In this document: positions 31,047 to 39,842 of the stretch, in pieces
Layout of the letters: every line of letters begins with the position of its first letter
Position numbering within the stretch: the stretch's first letter is position 1
Source: Trichomonas vaginalis G3
Lineage: Eukaryota; Parabasalia; Trichomonadida; Trichomonadidae
Assembly: GCF_026262505.1 (NCBI RefSeq)
Contig: NC_067206.1
Coordinates: forward strand, 20,233,319-20,297,318
Direction: 5' to 3'
DNA: 64,000 nt
Program-made: the position numbers and the translations under genes
The notes under the pieces: model-generated
Databases searched by the model: none
Told to the model about the DNA's origin: nothing
What the model saw: the letters and a program-made list of their open reading frames with translations, nothing else

Positions 31047-31961
31047 TTATAAGCGTTTTACATGGTATATGTTGCGATGGTTCATGACTTTAAACAGTTT
31101 TGTAGCCTCTATTTCTTCTTTTAGTACATCGAATGTTTTAACTATGCCGAAGGTTTCTTTATACTTCTTCTTGACGTCAGATAATAGGAAATCGTCAGCA
31201 GTTGGATAGTTTTTGTTCAGAAATGCTAACATGTTCATTTTATCTTCTGCTGGTTTTTCTGCTTCTTTCTTTAAATCTGCATAGTCGTTTCTCATACGTT
31301 CTATCTCTTTGACGGAGTAGTTATATTTCCTCATTGCTGCTTTACATTTTGAACATTGCGGGTTCATTTTTGCGTTATATTCTGAAACCTTACCTGCTAG
31401 TATGACTAAGGCGTCAATTGCTCTCTTCATCTCAAACATAGCGGGTCTTATTTGTTCGTTCCATACTTTGCCTCTTCTATCTTTATCTCTTATCTGCCAT
31501 ACACATTCAGCAACTAACGAAACAAAGTTGTCGTAGGTCTTAAATTCTTCAGATTTATATATGTCAGAAACATTCTTATATACCATGTCGCAATCTTTGT
31601 CCATAACCTTATGGTTGCAATGAAATCCTAGAAACTCATAGTTTACCTTTCGAATGAACTTCTTTATTTCTACTGAGTCAGTTGGTTTCACTTCTATTTC
31701 GTCAAATTCGGGAATGGTTAGTTTTTGTTGTTGGATTTCAGGTAGTTTAGGTAAATGGTCAATAATGTCCTGCATTTCATAAAGATACTGTTCATTTGTT
31801 TCATCTTTCGCACTACAGTCTAAATTATTTGTTAAAAGTTCTTGCTTTATCTTCTGGATTTTTGTTTCGAAAGTATATGAAGAAGGAATGAAGTTTTTCA
31901 TCTCTACTAACATAGATGTTGGATTCATGACTAAAGAGTTTGGTGCTGTTGTTGCTAACAT
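31047..31961 (-). CDS. Polinton hypothetical protein, 304 aa, CxxC motif
   Basis: The ATG at 31961 (MLATTAPNSLVMNPTSMLVE) is chosen because it follows the promoter-like box TTTTTTTATTTTTATTGTAA shared with the gene at 32958; the upstream extension reads through repeat DNA. The protein is largely helical, with a conserved-looking core (VNYEFLGFHCNHKVMDKDCD, FVSLVAECVWQIRDKDRRGK) and NPQCSKCKAAM, which could bind zinc. It looks whole. No family recognised; a replication or transcription role is possible by its place between KilA-N genes. Confidence 0.5.
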   Translation of the reverse strand: MLATTAPNSLVMNPTSMLVEMKNFIPSSYTFETKIQKIKQELLTNNLDCSAKDETNEQYLYEMQDIIDHLPKLPEIQQQKLTIPEFDEIEVKPTDSVEIKKFIRKVNYEFLGFHCNHKVMDKDCDMVYKNVSDIYKSEEFKTYDNFVSLVAECVWQIRDKDRRGKVWNEQIRPAMFEMKRAIDALVILAGKVSEYNAKMNPQCSKCKAAMRKYNYSVKEIERMRNDYADLKKEAEKPAEDKMNMLAFLNKNYPTADDFLLSDVKKKYKETFGIVKTFDVLKEEIEATKLFKVMNHRNIYHVKRL

Positions 31962-32029
31962 GTTCTTACAATAAAAATAAAAAAATATTTTTTTAAAAAA
32001 ACCAACTTTATTTTTTATTTCGGGAAAAT

Positions 32030-32283
32030 TCATGACAAATTCAAGAGGGTAGAAAAGAGGGTAGAAAACAGGGTAGATATACCCTTCTACCCTAAAATAT
32101 ATTTTTGCTGAATTCATGAGTTTTGGTTGAAAGAATACGGTGGAGCCAAAAGTGGCTCGACCTCAAAACAAGCATTTTGTGAAGAATAATACAAAATTCA
32201 AGAGGTTAGAAAACAGGTTAGAAAAGAGGTTAGATCTAACATTCTAACATAAACTTTATTTTTATTGAATTTAGCAACAAAAT
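32030..32283. repeat. Dispersed Polinton repeat block
   Basis: Two copies of the ~70-bp unit (AAATTCAAGAGG...GGTTAGAAAAGAGGTTAGAT and AGAGGGTAGAAAACAGGG) separated by about 90 bp; same family as the leader repeats. Confidence 0.75.
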
Positions 32284-32295
32284 GAACGAGGTCAT

Positions 32296-32958
32296 TTACT
32301 CACAATATTTTTTTACAAAACGACCCCAAACTTTTAACTTCTTTTCTGCAGCTTCTAATGAAACTTTAGCGAGTTCATATTCTCTAAATTCTCTTTTTAA
32401 ATCTTCTTGTTCCCATTGGTCTAGTTCGTATGGAGAGTCTCTATAACCAGAACATATCTCGCGTTCATGTTCTATTTGTTTTTCATGCATTTTTCTAACT
32501 TCTTCTTCGAACAAAGGTTTTGCATTCTCTGCTGTATCTTCAAGTTCTTCTTCATCTAATTTCTCATGAACTTTCTTGTCTATGGAGTCCAGAATTTTTC
32601 CAACTGCTATGCAATATTTTGGAGAAGCCCACATTGCTATATAGTTTGTAAGTCTTGGGTCTACATACATTCCTCTAACCTGTTTGATTTCATCGGGAAT
32701 TCCTGCATGAACTGTGTATAAAAAGCAACCCGCGGAATTCCGCGGGTTGGTATATTCTTCACAAAATGCCTTAAAATACTCTTCCCAGGACTTATTTTCC
32801 AACAACCTTCTAAAGTCTTTCCTAAACTGCTGACACATATTTGTTGCATTTATATAACCATCCTTGTCTCTACGTAAGACTTCAATACCGTTGTAAGTGC
32901 CTTTTGTGAATGTTTCGCCATTAGATTTGTTCGTGAACGTTTTTGCTTCGACTGTCAT
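32296..32958 (-). CDS. Polinton KilA-N domain protein 2
   Basis: 220 codons from ATG at 32958. The KilA-N fold is clear: RRDKDGYINATNMCQQF with the G-Y-I-N-A-T core near residue 35, a Trp in ENKSWEEYF, a Gly-Cys loop, then RGMYVDPRLTNYIAMWASP at about residue 95. The C-terminal 100 residues are a charged helix with coiled-coil propensity (LDEEELEDTAENAKPLFEEE). Probably a DNA-binding regulator acting during element replication. It looks whole. The box TTTTTTATTTTTATTGTAAG stands upstream. Confidence 0.75.
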   Translation of the reverse strand: MTVEAKTFTNKSNGETFTKGTYNGIEVLRRDKDGYINATNMCQQFRKDFRRLLENKSWEEYFKAFCEEYTNPRNSAGCFLYTVHAGIPDEIKQVRGMYVDPRLTNYIAMWASPKYCIAVGKILDSIDKKVHEKLDEEELEDTAENAKPLFEEEVRKMHEKQIEHEREICSGYRDSPYELDQWEQEDLKREFREYELAKVSLEAAEKKLKVWGRFVKKYCE

Positions 32959-33057
32959 ACTGTTCTTACAATAAAAATAAAAAATATTTTTTGGTGGCTT
33001 AACCGTCGGACATTCGTTTGTGGCTTAACCGTCGGACCACCAACGATAAAAATCTCT

Positions 33058-33370
33058 GCTACTAGCAGTACTGCTACTGTCAGTAGCAGTACTTTTTCTG
33101 ACAGTAGCAGTACTTTTTCTGACAGTAGCAGTACTTTTACTGACAGTAGCAGTACTTTATCGTCGAAAACCCTCTCAAATTTTCCTTTTTTCTGCTCCTA
33201 GCAGTACTTTTACTGCTCCTAGCAGTACTTTTACTGACAGTAGCAGTACTTTTTCTGACAGTAGCAGTACTTTTTCTGACAGTAGCAGTACTTTTACTGA
33301 CAGTAGCAGTACTTTTACTGACAGTAGCAGTACTTTTTCTGACAGTAGCAGTACTTTTACTGACAGTAGC
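33058..33370. repeat. 21-bp minisatellite
   Basis: Units of AGCAGTACTTTTTCTGACAGT alternating with a TTTAC variant, about 13 copies, split by a short unique stretch near 33159-33192. The final unit leads directly into the ATG at 33372. Confidence 0.9.
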
Positions 33371-33371
33371 A

Positions 33372-33737
33372 ATGGACAACATCGAGCCATTAGATGAGGC
33401 AGTTTACCTAATTGAAATTAACGAGCTTGTTAAAGACTTCCTCAGGCAGAATGTAAAAGGCAAGCTTGTTAACTGTTGGATAACGGGAAGGGCTGCCTTG
33501 AATCTCGAGATTTCGACTGGAATTCCAATTCAAATACCAGAAAACACTCCTTTCGACGACATAAAGCAAGCAAAGAAAGAAGCCATTATAAAGTTCCTAA
33601 ACAAACGTCCTTGGATACTACTTCCAAACAGAGAGAGTCCAATTCCACGAATTATACAAATTCTCAGAGCACTGTTCCACTACTCTGGTCAGCCGTTCTA
33701 CATAACTACAGAAGGCGACATCCAACCAATCCAGTAA
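33372..33737 (+). CDS. Polinton hypothetical protein, 121 aa
   Basis: Starts MDNIEPLDEAVYLIEINELV at the edge of the minisatellite. It is a compact mixed alpha/beta protein with VNCWITGRAALNLEISTG and a C-terminal segment LFHYSGQPFYITTEGDIQP. GC is higher than in the flanking genes. It looks whole. Convergent with the polymerase gene. No family recognised. Confidence 0.5.
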   Translation: MDNIEPLDEAVYLIEINELVKDFLRQNVKGKLVNCWITGRAALNLEISTGIPIQIPENTPFDDIKQAKKEAIIKFLNKRPWILLPNRESPIPRIIQILRALFHYSGQPFYITTEGDIQPIQ

Positions 33738-33796
33738 ACATCTCATTTTAACTCACTTTTTTTATGTTTTTTGTGAAAGTGTCAAAAATAAATTGT

Positions 33797-35950
33797 TTAT
33801 TTCATGCAATGTTTTATTTCTGTGCCGTCTTCAAGTATGCCCCAATATTTCCTTTTCGATATTACATGAACTTCGGAAAATACCTTATCTAGCTTAAAAC
33901 AGCCCATTTTCTCACCAACTAAACCCATTTCAATGAGTTTGTTATACCCTTCTTCGTTCGTCATGAGTGCATCGATGTTCTCGTAGTAAACCTTCACTTT
34001 GGATTTAACCTCTGAGAAGAATTTGTTGTAGTTGTCAAGGACTGCCTTTGCGAACTGAGGATAGGACCAATGTTCGACAATAGGTTTTAATGTGGTTACT
34101 AAGCCACTTTGACCTTCGGTGAACTCGTACTTCAAAACAAAAGGAGAAAACCTTTCAACAAAGTTGTCGACCTTCTCATAATGTTTACTCTTCATCTCTT
34201 GAGGTTTCTTAATGGAATATCCCCATGTCGAATTCATAAGCAATTTGAGTGTCATTGCAAGTTTGGGGTTTGAAGCTTTCCTAATATCATAGAGTTGTTG
34301 TATGACTTTTCCAACTGTATAGTTCCTTCCTGGGAACTCTCCATCTTCGTTTGGAATTCCAGTCGGGATATATTGGACGAACCTCATGTACGCAGCGTTA
34401 AGGTCGACATAGTATATTTTTTCGTATGAGTCGAACTTGTCACAACCAATCGGACCAGTTCGTGGAAATTCAAGTGAGTCTCTTATCTTCTGAGAAACTT
34501 CTCCTGTTATCTCATAAACATCGTCGAAGCAACCTGTTTCATATAAAACCTTCTGACCTAACTCAGATGCTCTCCAATACAATTTGACGTCAATTGGATG
34601 TCTCAATGGAAGTTTGTTTATAGCATCTTGAAGTTCTTGCAACCTCATTGGAAGTTCTTCTGGTTCAGGTTGGTATCCGAACAATCCAACTCCTTTTGGA
34701 ACTGTGTACTTCTTTTGTGCTATAACTTTGTCTGGAACAACTTTTGGTCTTGCTAACAGTGAAAAGTTTGTTTCGTCTTTTGGTACAAAAGTTTCTGTCA
34801 GCTTGTCATCTGGAATCGGTTCCAACAAACCTTTCTCGAAAAGAATGTTAACAGCTCTGACAATGTTGCACTTGCCTTTTCCGAACAATGGGTTTGTAAG
34901 ACTTTCGTTCAACATGAAGTGGTTGTGGACAATTACAATCTTCAACCATGGTAAGTCTTTGTCAACAACATAGTCGTCATGTGAAGAACCTTTAGCTGTA
35001 GGTATGTTAACGCGGATATTGACATTTGCCAACGGTGCAATTTTTGACAATTGCCCTCTGAGAATGTACCTTGTTTTCACACATGACTCAAGATACTTCA
35101 TCTTCTCTTCTGTAACAAGACCAGAGTTCCTGAGACATGTAAGAATGCAAGGTTCGTTGACAATTGTTTCAATTGAATTGTAAATTCCATACCTTGTCAA
35201 GTCAATGTCAGACTTATTTCTGAAGGGGAAGTATCCAGCATGTTGTCTGACTGCTTGAGGGTTAGGTTGGTACCATTCGAACTTGACACTTGCAATTCCT
35301 TCAATTGCATTCAAAATGTCTGAGTCGGAGTCAACCATTTGTTCTCTCTTTGTAGTCTTGAAAGCGTCAAGAAGCATTGCAGCTGTTGTGACATTGCCAT
35401 GTGCATAGTAAATGTGACCATCCAAATCTGTTATGGTCAATCTGAGATTGTATCCTTTCTTATTTCCGTCTTGTATGGCAGCAAGTACACCCATGAAGCC
35501 TTCTTTGTTCTTTCCTTCGTCAAAGTTTACTGTAAAGGTTCGACCAGATGTAATTTGACTTCTAACTTCACGATACTTTTCATATGCATATCTTGTTCTT
35601 TCCATGGGAGCATGACCATCCTCTGCACTACCTTTTTTCCTTCTCAAAGGATGCAATTGTTCGTCATGTTTCCAGTAGAATCTGGCAAAGCCGTCGTGTC
35701 CTTCAACTTGAGGTTCACTAACATTGAAAGGCAAGTTCATAAGACGTTCTTCTTCTAACCTCTCTAGTCTGTTTGGATAATTGGCGCGCGCTGTTTCCAA
35801 ATCCATTTCGTAGGTCAGACCAGCCAGTTTGTCATAGACTTTTATGGGTCTTCCCTTCCTATATTTAAACTTCTTCGAAACTCTCCAACCATATCTTTGC
35901 AACTCTGCTTTTATTCTAGCAGATTTTCTATCCATTCTATACGGAGGCAT
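33797..35950 (-). CDS. polB: Polinton family B DNA polymerase (protein-primed type)
   Basis: 717 codons from ATG at 35950, preceded by the AT-rich box and starting with a basic tip (MPPYRMDRKSARIKAELQRY). The C-terminal third has the palm: IYYVDLNAAYMRF as motif A and KLLMNSTWGYSIKK as motif B, followed by a motif C-like strand VKVYYENIDALM. A thumb-like end follows. The long N-terminal part would hold the exonuclease region, which I cannot delimit by eye. In Polintons this enzyme copies the linear element from a protein primer. It is somewhat shorter than many relatives. Close to the integrase and small structural genes. Confidence 0.8.
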   Translation of the reverse strand: MPPYRMDRKSARIKAELQRYGWRVSKKFKYRKGRPIKVYDKLAGLTYEMDLETARANYPNRLERLEEERLMNLPFNVSEPQVEGHDGFARFYWKHDEQLHPLRRKKGSAEDGHAPMERTRYAYEKYREVRSQITSGRTFTVNFDEGKNKEGFMGVLAAIQDGNKKGYNLRLTITDLDGHIYYAHGNVTTAAMLLDAFKTTKREQMVDSDSDILNAIEGIASVKFEWYQPNPQAVRQHAGYFPFRNKSDIDLTRYGIYNSIETIVNEPCILTCLRNSGLVTEEKMKYLESCVKTRYILRGQLSKIAPLANVNIRVNIPTAKGSSHDDYVVDKDLPWLKIVIVHNHFMLNESLTNPLFGKGKCNIVRAVNILFEKGLLEPIPDDKLTETFVPKDETNFSLLARPKVVPDKVIAQKKYTVPKGVGLFGYQPEPEELPMRLQELQDAINKLPLRHPIDVKLYWRASELGQKVLYETGCFDDVYEITGEVSQKIRDSLEFPRTGPIGCDKFDSYEKIYYVDLNAAYMRFVQYIPTGIPNEDGEFPGRNYTVGKVIQQLYDIRKASNPKLAMTLKLLMNSTWGYSIKKPQEMKSKHYEKVDNFVERFSPFVLKYEFTEGQSGLVTTLKPIVEHWSYPQFAKAVLDNYNKFFSEVKSKVKVYYENIDALMTNEEGYNKLIEMGLVGEKMGCFKLDKVFSEVHVISKRKYWGILEDGTEIKHCMK

Positions 35951-35980
35951 TTTTATAAAAATAAAAAAATGTTTTTTCCT

Positions 35981-36352
35981 TTACTTTACATAACCACCTG
36001 CTGCCATAAGCCTTTGACGCCAACCCATACCAGCTAATGAAGGTTGACTTGGTTTAGTTTGGAAACTAACCTTTGGTTTTGGTTTTTCTTCAGTTTTTGG
36101 CTCCCCTTCTTCTATTGGTTTTTCGTCACTTTTCGGTTCATTTGACTTTACCTCACTTGCTTGAACAGTTGTGTCGTCAACATCTTCATAAATATCATAT
36201 GCCATCTGTTTTTGTTTTCCTTTCAACTTTTTGTGTTTGTTGTAAAGTTTAGAATATTTCGACTCTAAGTCAATGAGATGTTCTATAATGAACTGTTGGT
36301 CAGTGAAGTAAACTTTTCCATCTGTTGTCTCGAAAGCTCCTTCAGACTTCAA
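35981..36352 (-). CDS. Polinton disordered protein, 123 aa
   Basis: Begins MKSEGAFETTDGKVYFTDQQ, then a coiled coil (LESKYSKLYNKHKKLKGKQK), then an acidic Pro/Lys/Glu-rich linker and a Gly-rich end (SLAGMGWRQRLMAAGGYVK). Immediately downstream of and overlapping by 4 bases the 70-codon gene, suggesting joint expression. Function unknown. Confidence 0.45.
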   Translation of the reverse strand: MKSEGAFETTDGKVYFTDQQFIIEHLIDLESKYSKLYNKHKKLKGKQKQMAYDIYEDVDDTTVQASEVKSNEPKSDEKPIEEGEPKTEEKPKPKVSFQTKPSQPSLAGMGWRQRLMAAGGYVK

Positions 36353-36561
36353 TATTTTATTTGTGAGAGTCTGTTTCTTTTTGAGATACTAGCCGTTCCA
36401 TTTCTATGAAAAGTGACTTTATAGTTAGGGTTTGTATTTCCAGACCTGGCACTTTCTATTATTTTTTTCTCTTCATCTGTAAGTTCTTTGACAGGTTTTG
36501 ACAATGGTTCTGAACTTTTTGTTTGTGGTGTCAAATCTACCGTTTCAACTTCTTCGGTCAT
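36349..36561 (-). CDS. Polinton small acidic protein, 70 aa
   Basis: MTEEVETVDLTPQTKSSEPL then KELTDEEKKIIESARSGN and a basic end (SKRNRLSQIKY). It is preceded by TTTTTTACTGAGATGAA, the same box found before the 51-codon gene at 36736. Unknown function. Confidence 0.4.
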   Translation of the reverse strand: MTEEVETVDLTPQTKSSEPLSKPVKELTDEEKKIIESARSGNTNPNYKVTFHRNGTASISKRNRLSQIKY

Positions 36562-36580
36562 TTCATCTCAGTAAAAAATT

Positions 36581-36736
36581 TTAGTTTGGTTTGTTTTCAA
36601 CTGGTTGTTTAGGTTTTTTAAGTCGGTCTAAAACTTCTTGAGGTATAGGAAGAACTTGACAAACACGTGGTTGTGTAACTGCTGGAAGCCGACAAAGCCA
36701 TCTTGAACCCATTTGTCTCAAAGCTGTATTGTTCAT
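36581..36736 (-). CDS. Polinton 51-aa protein
   Basis: A short frame (MNNTALRQMGSRWLCRLPAV, ending KQPVENKPN) with its own TTTTTTACTGAGATGAA box just before the ATG, identical to that of the following gene. This shared start context is the main support for a real gene. Positively charged; unknown role. Confidence 0.45.
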   Translation of the reverse strand: MNNTALRQMGSRWLCRLPAVTQPRVCQVLPIPQEVLDRLKKPKQPVENKPN

Positions 36737-36755
36737 TTCATCTCAGTAAAAAACT

Positions 36756-37157
36756 TTACATTCCCCACGTTTGAGGCGGTTGAGGTTGGTTGTTGTTTAC
36801 CCACTGTTGTGCATGGTTATATCCTCTGTTAAAGAATCTTTCACCTTGGTCCATGTAGTGCCCTGCTTGGTTATAGTAGTCATTTGCTTTGTTATAGTAG
36901 TTTCCTGCTTGTTTTCCTACATTGTCCATCCATCCTTGAACTTTTCCTCTTGTTTCAGGATTTGGAATAAGATTTGCTGCATCTCGTGCTACATCCCAAC
37001 CTTTCTGTACAGTTTGTATAATAGGTTGTGCTTTCTCTTTAAGTATACCTAATGTACTCAAAATCTTCCTTCCAACTCCAAATACACCTCTGGCTATTGT
37101 TCCCACTGCGGGTAAAAATCTGGATGCAACTCCTGCTAATGCGCCAAATAAACCCAT
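36756..37157 (-). CDS. Polinton amphipathic Gly-start protein, 133 aa
   Basis: MGLFGALAGVASRFLPAVG begins with Met-Gly, which allows N-myristoylation, followed by an amphipathic Gly/Ala/Arg helix (IARGVFGVGRKILSTLG). The C-terminal half is Asn/Tyr/Gln-rich (NYYNKANDYYNQAGHYMDQG). Adenovirus pVI and similar membrane-active capsid proteins have such a front end, so a membrane-disrupting virion protein is possible. A shorter protein of the same style lies at 40696-40938. Divergent from the integrase by 17 bases. Confidence 0.45.
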   Translation of the reverse strand: MGLFGALAGVASRFLPAVGTIARGVFGVGRKILSTLGILKEKAQPIIQTVQKGWDVARDAANLIPNPETRGKVQGWMDNVGKQAGNYYNKANDYYNQAGHYMDQGERFFNRGYNHAQQWVNNNQPQPPQTWGM

Positions 37158-37174
37158 TTCTTATAGGGTAAAAA

Positions 37175-38133
37175 ATGACGAATCCAAACAAGGACCCCTA
37201 TGTTTCTAAGGCAACAAAGAAAGCACTCATGATAAAAATCTTTAGTTCAACACCAAATGCTTGGTTTATGGATATCTTGGAAAACATTCCGAGAGTTAGA
37301 ACAGATGGACCTCCATACTGGTTAATATTTGTTGGTCAAAACACAAGATACTGTGAAGCCATACCATTACAGTCCAAAAATATTTTAGATGTGAAAACTG
37401 CTTTGACAATATTCGTTGACAAATACCATCCAACAAAACTGACATCTGACTGTGAAAGTTCTTTCAAATCAGACGATATTAAAAACTATCTGCGTTCAAA
37501 AAATGTAAACCAATATTTCATTGTCGACCAAAACCATTCTGCTCTTGGTGTCATTGACAGTTGTATAAAAATCTTAAGAGACTTAAACCAACCACAAGGT
37601 GGTGAGGTAGATGAAATGTCATATGACGACAAGTATAGACACTTCTCCAGGCAAAGATGAGACAAGTTTTAAATATTTACAATAGCCGTAAACAAAAAGG
37701 TTTGGGAAACCACTCCCCTGAAGAAATGAAAAACAACCCTGACTTAGAGAAAGACTATATATTTAATAGTTTAGTCAAAAGAGACAAACAAGAAAGAATG
37801 CCAGGCTTCAAACTTCAGAAAGGTGACAAAGTAAAAATAGAAATACCTAAACGCGACCCATATGAAAATACTATTGACTATGACAACAACAAGTACCCGA
37901 CAGGTACTCACATTCGTGTTCGTAAAAATAGAAGAAAGTATACAAGAGAATATTATGAAGTTTTAGGCAAACATGGCAAAATGTACACACTGCAAGCAGA
38001 AGATAAAACTACTATTGTCAGACCTCGTTTCAAACTTGTCAAAGTTCAAGGTGGTATACTTTCAAAGACAGTTCCTAACAAATATAAGACAACTCCTGAC
38101 GAATATGCTAAAGAAGTTGAAAATGACGACTAA
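37175..38133 (+). pseudogene. Polinton rve integrase region
   Basis: The N-terminal part shows the retroviral-type integrase core: NAWFMDILENI (first acidic position), YWLIFVGQNTRYCEAIPLQS strand, TKLTSDCESSFKSDDIKNY (second) and QNHSALGVIDSCIKILRD (third region). The C-terminal part has an NSRKQKGLGNHSPEEM helix and a small SH3/chromo-like barrel (LQKGDKVKIEIPKRDP, YYEVLGKHGKMYTLQ). It would insert the replicated element into chromosomes. The gene is broken. Divergent from the Gly-start protein; convergent with the fibre gene. Confidence 0.75.
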
Positions 38134-39824
38134 GCAATTCTATACCATGCGTAAACTGTCATGTAAGGTGGCATGTAGTCTTTACTTTGTCCCGTTGTTT
38201 GTGTATATCCTGAAACGAAATGTGTATGGTTTCCTTCTCCCTGAGTGTCATCCCAGTAACAATTTATAGCAAACTTAACGTCGTCTTTAACATCATATCC
38301 TTTACCTTTTGTCATTCCTGACCAATCCCAATATCTATGCCTATGCCAACCTGCTTGAGATGTACTTAAATCTATGTAGTGACTGTGTGCAGGTAAGTTT
38401 TCACCTGAAATCGTTTTACTTCCACCTGTTTCCTTTGAAGAGTTTGCACAATACAAAAACCTGTCGACTATTTGTTCCCATGCACCAACACCAAACATTA
38501 CTTGAGGACCTCTTGCTTCCATAGATGTATAAATAGAACCTACTGGGTTCATTAAATCAAACATATGAGATATTATAGGATTGTCTCTTTTGAACTTAAA
38601 ATATAGTGCAACTATTTCAGGTTTCTTCTGGTTTGTGTTAGAATATTTTTTATAATATAATCTTATGTTTTCAGGGTAGGTAAAGTCTTGACTATAATAT
38701 TTATTTCTGTCATCTTCATAATAGTATACTATTCTCGTTTTTTCTATTGCATTATATCTTTTATATCTATAAAAATCTAAATATAATGTTAGCTTTTGTT
38801 CATCTACATGTGGTGTTCTAACGTCATCTCCATAGTCATAATAATATGGTGCTGGAGCTGGGTCAGGCAATGTCATATCTGCCATTTCATAAACTCTTAA
38901 ATATTTCTTTTGTTCGTCTCCATATAAGTTTAAGTAGCAGTTGTTGTCTAATGGAACTTTAACTTGTGTACCATCATTCTTTATATAGCTTACATACATT
39001 TCATTGTTATTTTTCGGAATGAGTTTATACCGTGTACCATTTTCTAAGGACTGTACCAACTGCCATCTAAAATATTTATTTTCTTCATTGACAGAAAGGT
39101 CACCAACAATAGTCTCAATATTTTTTGTTCCAACTAAACTTTGGTATATTTCATTGACATATGTTTTATCTGCTTTCTTTTCAAGGCTAACGTTTAAGTC
39201 TGTTATTTCAGAAGATGTATGTGTATGTCCAACGTCACTTTTCCTGTTTAAGGTTTCTTGTAAGTTTGTAATATTTGCAATGGTATGTGTATGAGTCTTT
39301 TTAGAATATTCGTTTTCAGCTCTTGTCACTTCACTTGACATTTTATTGTCAACATATGTTTTGTCTGCTAGTTCAGGATGAGTATGTTCTTTTGTTGCAT
39401 ATGTTGCATCTGCTCTGTCATGTTCTTCTTGAACTTTTTCAATGACATACTCTTTGTCAGCTTTGTTGTCAACATCTGCTTTTGTTGCATATGTTGCATC
39501 TGCTCTGTCATGTTCTTCTTGAACTTTTTCAATGACATACTCTTTGTCAGCTTTGTTGTCAACATCTGCTTTCAAAAGAAGTTCATCTATAGGTTTCTCG
39601 TTTAAAGTTCCTTTTGTTGGATTTACACAGACAGTATGGTTCTTACTGTCTTGAAATAGAAACTCGTCTGTCAATGGGTTTAATGTCAGTTTTAAGTTTC
39701 CTTCTTTCAATGACTCAGATATCTTAGAATAGTTTGAAAAGTTTGTTGTGTTCTTATTTAGAGCTTGCAAAATGAGTTGTCGGTTGTGTTTTATTTCTCT
39801 CATAGACGCTGTTTCTTTCGACAT
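38130..39824 (-). CDS. Polinton tail-fibre/collar-like protein, 564 aa
   Basis: Start MSKETASMREIKHNRQLILQ at 39824. The first half is built of repeats ADKTYVDNK/TYATKADVDNKADKEY and THTHTIANITNLQETL/GHTHTSSEITDLNVSL, two of them a perfect 105-bp tandem duplication around 39396-39570; such repeats form trimeric fibre shafts in phages. The C-terminus has GENLPAHSHYIDL, GNHTHFVSGYTQ and PPYMTVYAWYRIA, the His-rich receptor-binding/collar tip of phage tail fibres. It probably forms a virion spike. It looks whole. An isolated tip of the same kind lies at 50826-51032. Confidence 0.7.
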   Translation of the reverse strand: MSKETASMREIKHNRQLILQALNKNTTNFSNYSKISESLKEGNLKLTLNPLTDEFLFQDSKNHTVCVNPTKGTLNEKPIDELLLKADVDNKADKEYVIEKVQEEHDRADATYATKADVDNKADKEYVIEKVQEEHDRADATYATKEHTHPELADKTYVDNKMSSEVTRAENEYSKKTHTHTIANITNLQETLNRKSDVGHTHTSSEITDLNVSLEKKADKTYVNEIYQSLVGTKNIETIVGDLSVNEENKYFRWQLVQSLENGTRYKLIPKNNNEMYVSYIKNDGTQVKVPLDNNCYLNLYGDEQKKYLRVYEMADMTLPDPAPAPYYYDYGDDVRTPHVDEQKLTLYLDFYRYKRYNAIEKTRIVYYYEDDRNKYYSQDFTYPENIRLYYKKYSNTNQKKPEIVALYFKFKRDNPIISHMFDLMNPVGSIYTSMEARGPQVMFGVGAWEQIVDRFLYCANSSKETGGSKTISGENLPAHSHYIDLSTSQAGWHRHRYWDWSGMTKGKGYDVKDDVKFAINCYWDDTQGEGNHTHFVSGYTQTTGQSKDYMPPYMTVYAWYRIA

Positions 39825-39842
39825 TTTTATTCTAGATAAAAT

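Noticed and set aside
33058-33370. CRISPR-like array
   Set aside because: Units are contiguous without unique spacers and the setting is eukaryotic; it is a minisatellite.
38130-39824. Bacterial or phage contamination because of the tail-fibre-like protein
   Set aside because: It lies inside a TIR-bounded Polinton with matching base composition and gene style, flanked by trichomonad-like DNA.
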